Shown here in pieces: positions 30,355 to 40,200 of a DNA stretch of 64,000 bases. Positions within the stretch are counted from its first letter, which is position 1. Each line of letters begins with the position of its first letter. The translations under genes were made by a program, and so were the position numbers. The notes beneath the pieces are model-generated. The model did no database searches. It was not told the origin of the DNA and saw nothing but the letters and a program-made list of their open reading frames with translations. This DNA comes from Xenopus tropicalis (taxonomy: Eukaryota; Chordata; Amphibia; Anura; Pipidae), in contig NC_030681.2 of NCBI RefSeq assembly GCF_000004195.4, forward strand, positions 20,724,482 through 20,788,481, given 5' to 3'.

Positions 30355-31980
30355 ATCCCGGAGGATTGAGGATTATCTGTCTTGATGGATATTTCCATTA
30401 GTTGGCCAATACAAAGTAAAGAGGAGCTGCAGCTCCTCATCATTTTAAATCTGGTGTAAATTTAAAAGACACAACATTAAAATTAACAGCTTTTTCATGG
30501 ATTCAGCCTGCTGATTTCAGCAACGGGGTTTGACATTGTATTGGTTTAATACATTTGTAACCCAATGGGCTGCAAATTACACTGATCACAAGTAAAAGGG
30601 CAAGTGTGACCAGAAAATGTATGTACACTTTGTCGGCAAATGCCTCTAGTGTCATTAGGCAGACTGGTGCATGAATATGCATTGAGTATAGTTCCCACGT
30701 ACAACACAGACTGGGTGGATCGATGTTTAGACAACAGAAAAAAGCCGGGCTGTGAGCAAACACCCTGCTATAGAAACTAGGCCTTCAGCTTCAAGGAAAA
30801 CATTTCTCTTTTACCTCCACATGGCAGTGGGCACCAAAAAGACACAAAAAGAAAACCACAGTAAGTATGCAGGGATTTGTCCTATTTACACGTACTGGAT
30901 AAAAATGTGCATCAAGTTAAAGTAATATTTTTAATATTATCTATCTTTAAAAGGGGAAATATTGTGCTGATTGGCTGTTAATATCCATACCAACATGTAC
31001 TTAAATCAAATGTACTTAAATAAAAATAAATTCTCACTGAAGCATTTGGGTACATGGTTTAATTTTATATGTTTATCACATAGCGCTACCACAAACAGCA
31101 CACAGCTAGTTTAAATTCATGCTGCAGACTGCACTGTTACTGTGCTGCCATGTTGCATTCATCTTCTTTTAAATATATTATTAATTGTAATGTAGTTCAT
31201 AAAAACTAAATATAATTTTCAGGGTAATTATGCCAAACAAGAACCGAGCACAAACATGGCAAAGTGAGCCACACCTATCAGAAATGACATGCTTTATGTT
31301 CATAAGTATAACAGTGCAATTGTGTCACAGACAGGCAGGTGTAACTAGGTCAGAGAGTGAAGGCAGATATTGAGAACTGATTTCTGACCTCAATTGCAAT
31401 TATTCTGGGTAGTGAATCAGTTCTGAAAAAAGGACATTTCCAGGGACATAAATGCTAAAATGGGCCATACTAAAATAGACTGCTCTAAAGCTAATGTGAG
31501 ATCCGCTGCTGGTGTAAAAATGAAACCCCCACCTACCTCTTGTGGTTCCCACTGACTTCCAGGGATACTGTGCAAAAGTGCAAGTGATAGTGCTTTTTTT
31601 CACCCTTAAATGTTAAGTATTCATGCCAGAACTTCTGTGAGGGGTTCTCAATCCATTTGTGTTTGGGATCAGTTAGCTTAAATGTGTGTTAGGCAGTGAG
31701 AAAGGCAATGGGTACTGACATCCAAGCCACATTATATGCAGTGAGATGCAGTGGGTACTGAGGGCAGATATTCAGGCTCTGGCACTATAACACTGGCACT
31801 GATCACAACATTGCTTTGTTTCCCAGCTATGAGGGCTCCCCTGTAACTAACTAGAAATGAACAAAACACTGACAAAAGTAAAAAATAGTAAGTGTAAAAA
31901 ACAACAATATAGAAAAGCACAATTATATTTTTAGGGAATAGATGTAATTTCAGCTAGTGACTCAGCCTTTAGAACATTAA
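30355..31980. other. Non-coding
   Basis: Only an 18-bp palindrome, 'gaggagctgcagctcctc' (30421-30438), stands out. No exon or transposon end is seen. Confidence 0.45.
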
Positions 31981-32510
31981 GGGGCTGATTTACTAACCCA
32001 CGAACGGGTCGAAATGAGTCCGATTGCGTTTTTTTCGTAATGATCGGTATTTTGCGATTTTTTCATATTTTTTTCGATTTTTTCGGCTTCTTTACGAATT
32101 TTTTGTTACCAATACGATTTTTGCGTAAAAACGCGAGTTTTTCGTAGCCATTACAAAAGTTGCGTAAAATCTGGCGATTTTTCGTAGCGTTAAAACTTTC
32201 GCAAAAAGTTGCGCTTTTTTCGTAGCGTTACAACTTACGCAAAACTTTGCACCTTTTAAGTTTTAACGCTACGAAAAATGCACAACTTTTCGCGTAAGTT
32301 TTAACGCTACGAAAAAAGCGCAACTTTTTACACAACTTTCGTAATGGCTACGAAAAACTCGCGTTTTTACGCAAAAATCGTATTGGTAACGAAAAATTCG
32401 TAAAGAATCCGAAAAAATCGCAAAACATACGAAAAAGTCGCAAAATGTTCATTTTCAAGTCGGAACTTTTCCAATTCGGGTCGGATTCGTGGGTTAGTAA
32501 ATCAGCCCCC
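31981..32510. mobile_element. Long foldback MITE (530 bp)
   Basis: The arms start 'ggggctgatttactaaccca' and end 'gggttagtaaatcagccccc' and pair over most of their length. They contain many 'ttacgaaaaa/tttttcgtaa' and 'cgtagcgttaaaac' blocks that also repeat within an arm. The whole can fold as one long hairpin. It is distantly like the arms of the 5458-7832 element. Confidence 0.85.
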
Positions 32511-32637
32511 ATGAGTATAGTACCTGAGGAATGGGATGAAATCTGCAGGAAAAGTTCAGAGTTGGTGAAGTTCTAAGGTAAAGTTTACAGCCTGCAGATT
32601 CTTCTTCTCAGTCTTCATTTCTGCACTTCTTTTAGTT
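32511..32637. other. Short non-coding spacer
   Basis: Nothing recognised between the foldback and the SPIN copy. Confidence 0.4.
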
Positions 32638-32789
32638 CAGCGGTTTTTAACCCTTTCACAGGGGTCATCTAAGACCATCTGAAAACACATATTTCCGATG
32701 GTCTTAGGAATAATTTTATGGTTGGGGGTCACCACAACATGAGGAAGTGTATTAAAGGGTCACGGCATTAGGAAGGTTGAGAACCACTG
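32638..32789 (+). mobile_element. SPIN-type hAT element, internally shortened
   Basis: It starts 'cagcggtttttaaccctttc' and ends 'aaggttgagaaccactg'. It lacks the 'gtgggtcggggacccc' block present in the 19186 copy. Target-site flanks 'ttttagtt' and 'ctttagtt' agree at 7 of 8 positions. Confidence 0.8.
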
Positions 32790-33158
32790 CTTTAGTTTGT
32801 AATATTTCCCAAGCCCTGCCTACATCTGTGCCCTGATTGGTCAATTTTACTGTCTGTCAAGAGAGTTGTGCTCTGATTGGAGAAGGCACAAGAAAAAAGA
32901 TCCAATCAGAGCACTGCTGATTACAGCAGAACCGTAGCTTGCAGGAAGGAGGAATGCAACAAGATTTCCCCATGTTAAAGGTTCCAGAGCAGTGCGGAAA
33001 CAAGTGAGTTTTTTTAAGGTGCCAAGCAGGTTTGGGGAGGCTTAGTCTGCCCTAGCCTTATTGAAAATCTGCCTATGCGGATATATAGGTATTTTTTCCA
33101 GAAAAGGTTACAATGCATTGATATTTATGCCAATGCTGATTACACTCTCCTTCTATGT
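32790..33158. other. Non-coding with an inverted pair
   Basis: 'gtgctctgattgga' and 'tccaatcagagcac' (about 32867-32912) can form a hairpin. No exon is seen. Confidence 0.45.
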
Positions 33159-33344
33159 CAGTGGTTCTCAACCTCCCTAATGCCGCGACCCTTTAATACA
33201 GTTCCTCATGTTGTGGTGACCCTCAGCCATAAAATTATTCCTAAGACCATCGGAAATATGTGTTTTCCGATGGTCTTAGGCGACCCCTGTGAAAGGGTCA
33301 TTCGACCCCCAAAGGGGTCCCGACCCACAGGTTCAGAACCGCTG
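33159..33344 (-). mobile_element. SPIN-type hAT element, reverse orientation
   Basis: 'cagtggttctcaacctccct' on the left and 'cacaggttcagaaccgctg' on the right. It contains 'accatcggaaatatgtgttt' and 'gcgaccctttaatacagttc'. No convincing duplication. The right flank 'gtgtgtcttcaccctaaaa' is the end of the MITE family at 14910. Confidence 0.8.
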
Positions 33345-34002
33345 GCCAAGTGTGTCTTCACCCTAAAAGCTGGTCAATTTCCTGCCCTGGTAAATATTAT
33401 ATATCTCTTTGACTTCTTAGTAGTGTAGATTCTTTGAAAAGGTGAAAGAGCCAAGCCTCAAGCCTCTACATTCAAGATAACTGCAAGGAATTGTGGGGAC
33501 CCAAACCCAACCTGATAAAGCCCTGATCCTCACAATCTGTCCCCCTCATCCTCCAAAACCAGCTAAACCCCAGCCCTTATGTAGGAAGCCCAGTCCTTTC
33601 TGCGGCTGCCCAAGCCCCTTGTTCCCTCTCTGGTCCAGCACCGAGTGACAAAACATCATGGGACCTTTAGCAGGAACAATAGCTCCTTCTATTAGCTAAC
33701 TCATCCATACGCACATATTTAATTGGCTTTCACTCACACAGATCTTAGCCCATTTTAGTTTGTTGGAGCAAATCACATGGAGTTATCATAAGTGTAAGGG
33801 TTAAATCCCCACTGCTTTGCTAAGCACATGATTTGCTGCAATGATTCCCTATACGGCCCCTATTTAGGTGAATATTCACATCGCTGGCTTTCACTCACAC
33901 ACACATTGGCTATTTTTACTGTGTTGCAGCATAGCATAGGTGGCATTTATACCTCCGCTACTTAGCTAACCTTATGATTTGCTGCAATACTCCCCTAAGC
34001 AG
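33345..34002. other. Non-coding
   Basis: Apart from the MITE end at 33352-33369, no feature is recognised. Confidence 0.4.
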
Positions 34003-34005
34003 TAA

Positions 34006-34414
34006 GGCTGATGCCACACGTGGCGTTTTTACGCTGCGTTTTTTCTCAGCCTAAAAACGCTGCACAAGCCACACAGCCCCTGACTATGGCGTTTTTCAGC
34101 CTAGTACTGGTGATGTAGCAAATCCCATTTCCATGGTGCTAATAGTGCGAAATAGCAAAAAACACTGCGTATTTCCACTAGGTCTGGCAGCTGCCTTTGT
34201 GTATACATAGGAATAGCTTGCTTTGCAAATACTGGAGTATTTCGGCCAACGCTTGAAAAATCCGTGCTAAGGCGTTTTCTAGCGTATTTCCGCATTGTGT
34301 GGTTTGCTTCGAGTCTTTCCAAGTTATTTCTATGGATGATGATATCGGGCGTTTTTCAGCCGCTGAGAAAATTAGAAAATACGCAGGGTAAAAACGCCAT
34401 GTGTGGCATCAGCC
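34006..34414. mobile_element. Foldback MITE with TAA duplication, PIF/Harbinger-like
   Basis: The ends 'ggctgatgccacacgtggcg' and 'cgccatgtgtggcatcagcc' are flanked by TAA (34003-34005, 34415-34417). It shares its terminal 'ggctgatgcca' with the palindrome at 61039-61366, so the two belong to one family with different interiors. Confidence 0.85.
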
Positions 34415-34417
34415 TAA

Positions 34418-34825
34418 GGATTTGAGAATATAAATACTGGTTAATGACTAATGATGGCCCTATTTATGCTGTAGATTACATAAATTACTCAAACCTGTGG
34501 GCAAAGTAGCAGGCTGGGCCTACGCAGCATTTTGGTTAATCAAGCTCGGCCTGTTTTTTTCTAAACCTGGAGTTTCCCTGTATTTTACGCCAAATATGGC
34601 CTGAGATAGTTGGGCATATTTTTACAAAGTGCACTACTGTCACATGACACACACACATCTCACAAAACCGTACATCATTCATACATTTTGAGAGAAATCA
34701 CACTGTAAGCAATTGGTATAAAAAAGCTTATATAACTGCTGTAATGGTAACTTACACTAGTTTCATATGTAGCCAATCGCTGGCTTAAAAAAGCCAGAAC
34801 TGAACCACTGCTACTGTATATGATT
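34418..34825. other. Non-coding
   Basis: No feature recognised. Confidence 0.4.
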
Positions 34826-35232
34826 TACCGTATTTTCCGCACTATAAGGCGCACCGGATTATAAGGCGCAGTCTCAATTACAGGGTCTATTTCTGTACTT
34901 AACCCATATATAAGGCGCACCGGATTATAAGGCGCATGCTAAAACATACGGAGGCGTGACAGAGGTAAGCGTATGTACTGTACGTATTACGTAATGTTCT
35001 CTGATTGGTTTATCGCTGCCAACGTATGTAGTGTACGTATTACGTCCCTGTGTCAGCGGGAAATGGTCCGACAGTCAATCAAGCGAAGCGCTTACCAAAG
35101 TCGCACAACAACATTTTTACAGATTTTGGAACTCAGTGCACACATAAGGCGCACTGGATAATTAGGTGCACGGCCTATTTTTGAGAAAATTTAAGGCTCT
35201 TGGGTGCGCCTTATAGTGCGGAAAATACGGTA
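34826..35232. mobile_element. DNA transposon remnant, 'taccgtattttccgcactat' ends
   Basis: About 30-bp inverted repeats: 'taccgtattttccgcactat' plus 'aaggcgcacc' on the left, its complement on the right ending 'gcggaaaatacggta'. 'cggattataaggcgca' is duplicated near the left end. The right end abuts the 113-bp expanded MITE. I recall similar ends in fish and amphibian genomes but cannot name the superfamily. Confidence 0.75.
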
Positions 35233-36316
35233 ATCCCAACTAAGATATAATTACCCCTTATTGGGGGCAGAACAGCCCTATTGGGTTTATTTCATGGTTA
35301 AATGATTCCATTTTCTCTGTAATAATAAAACAGTACCTGTACTTGATCCCAACTAAGATATAATAACCCCTTACTGGGGGCAGAACAGTCCTATTGGGTT
35401 TTATTTCATGGTTAAATGATTCCCTTTTCTCTGTAATAATAAAACAGTACCTGTACTTGATCCCAACTAAGATATAATTACCCCTTACTGGGGGCAGAAC
35501 AGTCCTATTGGGTTTATTTAATGGTTAAATGATTCCCTTTTCTCTGTAATAATAAAACAGTACCTGTACTTGATCCCAACTAAGATATAATTACCCCTTA
35601 TTGGGGGCAGAACAGCCCTATTGGGTTTATTTAATGGTTAAATGATTCCCTTTTCTCTGTAATAATAAAACAGTACCTGTACTTGATCCCAACTAAGATA
35701 TAATTACCCCTTATTTGGGGCAGAACAGCCCTATTGGGTTTATTTAATGGTTAAATGATTCCCTTTTCTCTGTAATAATAAAACAGTACCGGTACTTGAT
35801 CCCAACTAAGATATAATTACCCCTTATTGGGGGCAGAACAGCCCTATTGGGTTTATTTAATGGTTAAATGATTCCCTTTTCTCTGTAATAATAAAACAGT
35901 ACCTGTACTTGATCCCAACTAAGATATAATTACCCCTTATTGGGGGCAGAACAGCCCTATTGGGTTTATTTAATGGTTAAATGATTCCCTTTTCTCTGTA
36001 ATAATAAAACAGTACCTGTACTTGATCCCAACTAAGATATAATTACCCCTTATTGGGGGCAGAACAGTCCTATTGGGTTTATTTAATGGTTAAATGATTC
36101 CCTTTTCTCTGTAATAATAAAACAGTACCTGTACTTGATCTCAACTAAGATCTAATTAATCCTTATTGAAGGCAAAACAAGCCTATTATGTTTATTTATG
36201 GTAATATTTAAATGATTTTTAGCAGACTAAAGGTATGGAGATCCAAACTACGGAAAGATCCCTTATCTGGAAAACCCCAGGTCCCGAGCACTCTGGATAA
36301 CAGGTCCCATACCTGA
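35228..36316. repeat. 113-bp tandem array inside a 'tacaggtatgggacc' MITE, about 8 copies
   Basis: 'tcccaactaagatataatta' recurs every 113 bp (35461, 35574, 35687, 35800 and so on). Each unit includes 'gggggcagaacagccctatt' and 'ctctgtaataataaaacagt'. The array ends in the normal MITE right end (36140-36316, closing 'caggtcccatacctga'). The left MITE end is missing, with the 34826 element in its place. Confidence 0.9.
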
Positions 36317-37018
36317 ATTATATTTTTTTCCTGACATCTGTAGTCTTTTAACATATTGTTCTATGGCCGCTCTATACGTTGTATTAGGTAAGTGTATCCT
36401 GTTAGAAAGAATAAAGCAATGAGATATATTTGGAACATGACTTTTCAAAAAGTCGCGGAGACTAATCGCCTAGTTACTGACATTGGCAATACAAGCTCAG
36501 GGGAGAGAGAGGTACCACTTTTCATTCACCACCAAATTTTGTTGCCCATTAACAGGCCGCAGAATAGCACTAAATTAGAGGGGGAATTGGAGTTTTCTAT
36601 ACAGGCTCCATCCCTTGGTTCTAACCTATATACAGAAAACATGACCCTGGGCATCCCACCACATGTAATCACGTCAGACTTAGTTTTATGGTTTCTAGTT
36701 TTCGTGCCCGACAGACAATGCGTTTCAACCAAGCACAAATGTCTATCTCACTTTTATATTAGTTTTACACATATTCAACTACACACGACTTATTATGATC
36801 AGGAAAGATTCACCGACTCCAGGTAATCTACCACAGCAAGGTAAATCTGGTCATGTGACCCTATGCCCTGTTCCTTCATGGCTCCTAGGTAGCTTCAACC
36901 ATAAGCAAACAACGCATTTTGCCATCAGTACGTCAGCACGTTGGGAAGTCGCTGCTCGGCTCCTCCCCTTTCTGTCATCTTTCTGGTGTGTGTGTATCTG
37001 GTGGCGGGAGATTCCAGC
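36317..37018 (+). promoter_or_regulatory. msh2: msh2 upstream region and 5' UTR
   Basis: Unique sequence between the array and the msh2 ATG. No TATA box is evident. 'cagtacgtcagcacg' (about 36927-36941) holds an ACGTCA half-CRE some 85 bp before the ATG. A pyrimidine-rich stretch 'ctcctcccctttctgtcatc' lies near 36960-36980. The transcription start cannot be fixed by eye. The 144-residue open frame here (36392-36826) has no recognisable features. Confidence 0.45.
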
Positions 37019-37226
37019 ATGGCTGTGCAGCCCAAAGAGAAGCTGTCTATGGACAGCGGGGCCGAGAATGGCTTCATCAGCTTCTACCAGTCCATGCCCG
37101 AGAAGCCCGACACCACTGTGCGGGTGTTCGATAGGAACGACTACTACACGGTGCACGGAGGCGATGCAATCTTTGCCGCTAAAGAAGTTTTCAAGACCAA
37201 TGGGGTGATCAAGTACTTGGGATCAG
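37019..37226 (+). CDS. msh2: msh2 exon 1
   Basis: Residues 1-69 plus one base. The donor is CAG|gtgcct, weak after the GT compared with the usual gtaagt or gtgagg. The reading frame joins exon 2 exactly (G|GA, Gly), so the site is accepted. Confidence 0.93.
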
Positions 37227-40200
37227 GTGCCTCTGCCTTGTTATTGTCTAATATCCCCCCTGCCTAGTGCTCTATTGGGTGGGTCGGCCAATGACAGGAA
37301 TATACTGTCAGGGTTTATCCTGCTGAACTACAACTCCCAGAGGCCAATAACTCTAGGCTGCTACTTAGTAATGTTCTAGTCATTCTAGGCAACGTTGGGT
37401 CATTCATTCATTAAGCATTTCTAGCATTTTAATGGTATTTGAGTTTGAAAGCAACATGTCTCTGGTTGTATATATTCTTTGCACTGGTGTTTGTGACTCC
37501 TGAATCTGAGTCATATAAATAAGAACGTTCTTAGAATGATATTTTGCAGCCGTCATTGATGCACTATTATATGTGCGTAACCAATGGGTGGTTGTACTTA
37601 TACTTAAATCATCAGGGTTGGCAACAAATAGCCTTTATTACTAATCAACATGCCATTTTAACATAGAAATAACAGATTTTTCATCTTATAATTTTTTTTT
37701 TAGTAAATTGCATGAATAAAAAACAAAGCATACTGCCTATGGATTTTGGGTGCTGTACCTAAACAGTATGTAATAGGTGGGGAGTGACAGGTTGTACTTA
37801 TCTGGTGTTGGGTTGAGTAACCCTTATTAGTACGTGTATGGAACCTATTATCCAGAATGCTCGGGACCTAGGGTTTTCCAGATAAGAGATCTTTCCATAA
37901 TTTGGATCTCCATACCTTACGTATACTAAAAAAAAAAAAAAAAATTAAATAAACCCAATTGGATTGTTTTGCCTCCAATAAGGATTAATTATATCTTGGG
38001 ATCAAGTATAGGTACTGTTTTATTATTACAGAGAAAAGGGAATCATTTAACCATTAAATAAACCCAATAGGGCTGTTCTGCCCCCAATAAGGGGTAATTA
38101 TATCTTAGTTGGGATCAAGTACAGGAACTGTTTTATTATTACAGAGAAAAGGGATTCATTTAACCATTAAATAAACCCAATAGGGCTGTTCTGCCCCCAA
38201 CAAGGGGTAATTATATCTTAGTTGGGATCAAATACAAGGTACTGTTTTATTATTACAGAGAAAAAGGAAATAATTTTTAAAAATTAGAATTATTTGCTTT
38301 ATAATTGAGTCTATGGGAGATGGCCTTCCCATAATTCGGAACCTTTTGGAAAACAGGTTTCTAGATAATGGATCCCATACCTGTAGAATTAGCTGTGCCA
38401 TCATCTTGAGTAATTGTGACTGTACATAACATAATGTACACAGCAAAAATTGCTGTATTTCTAGTTACCCATAGCAACCAATCAGCATTTGCAGGTTTAC
38501 AGAGATCCCCTAACCCCAGATATGTTTATATGTTCTGGAGATGTCATTTCTGTATATGGCTTAATACAGTGATCCCCAACCAGTGGCTCTCAAGCAACAT
38601 GTTACTCCCCAACCCTTGGATGTTGCTCCCAGTGGCCTCAAAGCAGTTGCTCATTTTTAAATTTCTAGGCAAGTGTTGATTGCATAAAACCCAGTGTAAA
38701 GCCAAACAGAGCCTTCTCTAGGGACTACCAGATAGCAAATCATAGCTCTTATCGCTATCCCCAGGAACTTTTTCCATGCTCCCAACACTTTTTTCCATTT
38801 GACTGTGGCTCACAGGTATAAAAGGTTAGGGATCCCTGGCTCAATACAACGTGCAGGGCTTGCTTTAGAGCAGTGTTTTTCAACCTTTTTTGGGCAAAGG
38901 CACACTTGTTTCATGAAAAAAATCACGAGGCACACCACCATTAGAAAATGTTAAAAAATTTAACTCTGTGCCCAGCAGCAGTGCCCCCCTAGTACATTGG
39001 TGCCCAGCAGCAGTGCCCCCCTAGTACATTGGTGCCCAGCAGCAGTGCCCCCCTAGTACATTGGTGCCAAGAGCAGTGCCCCCCTAGTACATTGGTGCCC
39101 AGCAGCAGTGCCCCCCTAGTACATTGGTGCCAAGAGCAGTGCCCCCCTAGTACATTGGTGCCCTGCCTACGGCACACCAGGCAACATCTCGCGGCACACT
39201 AGTGTGCCGCGGAACAGTGGTTGAAAAACGCTGCTTTAGAGTGTAGTTGGCATAATTAGCGCAAACCTGCAAGACAAAATATTATAAATATTTTTATATA
39301 AAATTTACAAAATTGAGAATTTTGGTGCAAAATTAAATTGCAGCATTATTTGGTGAGGAGTTATAGTATTATTTGTATTTATTTTTAACCTTAATAAACA
39401 GACACTGCAGCTGCATTGGGTCTATTGCCCACACCAACAAGCCACTAGTGCATGACTGCAGGTGCCCGTGACAGAGGCTTTGGTTTCTGTAAGCAGAAAT
39501 GATCCTGTTTGTCACAGCGACAGGAACTGAACATGTGATACATGCAGAAAGGGACCATAAAACTAATGGTAAAGAAAAGGGGACTAAATAACTAATATTA
39601 TTAATATATAGCAAATGCTATGCTGTTCTTCTTTATCAGGAAGCAAGAAACTGGAGAGCGTGGTGCTCAGCAAAATGAACTTCGAGTCTGTAGTAAAGGA
39701 TCTGCTTCTGGTTCGGCAGTATCGAGTAGAAGTTTATAAAAATAAATCTGGAGGCAAATCCTCAAAAGAGAATGATTGGCAGCTGGCTTTTAAGGTAAAA
39801 CCCTCAGCACTGTAACTGCTACTGCCTTTGGCTTGATTCAAATCTGAAACAGGCATGTATCAGGCAGTCTGCTATTCAAACTAGCAGATTTGGCCTGCAC
39901 AGATCTGGTCTTTCAGCAGTTGGCCAAGTGACTAGATAGTCATGTAGCCACTAAAGCAGTCATTGGCTTAATAGACTCACAAATATCTGATTCCAAGTGA
40001 TTCTTTTCAAGAATCTTTTTTTCTTTTGAGCCCACCCACATAAAAACAGATGTCAGGCTAATTCACTCATCCTTTAAGCAATATTAATTATCTAAAATTG
40101 AATGTTCAGCCTTACTGCTCACAAAGCACGATGCATCAATCTCCAATGGCTCACCGCCTGGCCCTTTGGAATATCACAAAATGAGAAGAGAACACCTTCA

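Noticed and set aside
36392..36826. 144-residue open frame upstream of msh2
   Set aside because: It contains no conserved motif, begins at the edge of MITE sequence, and does not join msh2 exon 1 by a splice. Probably chance.
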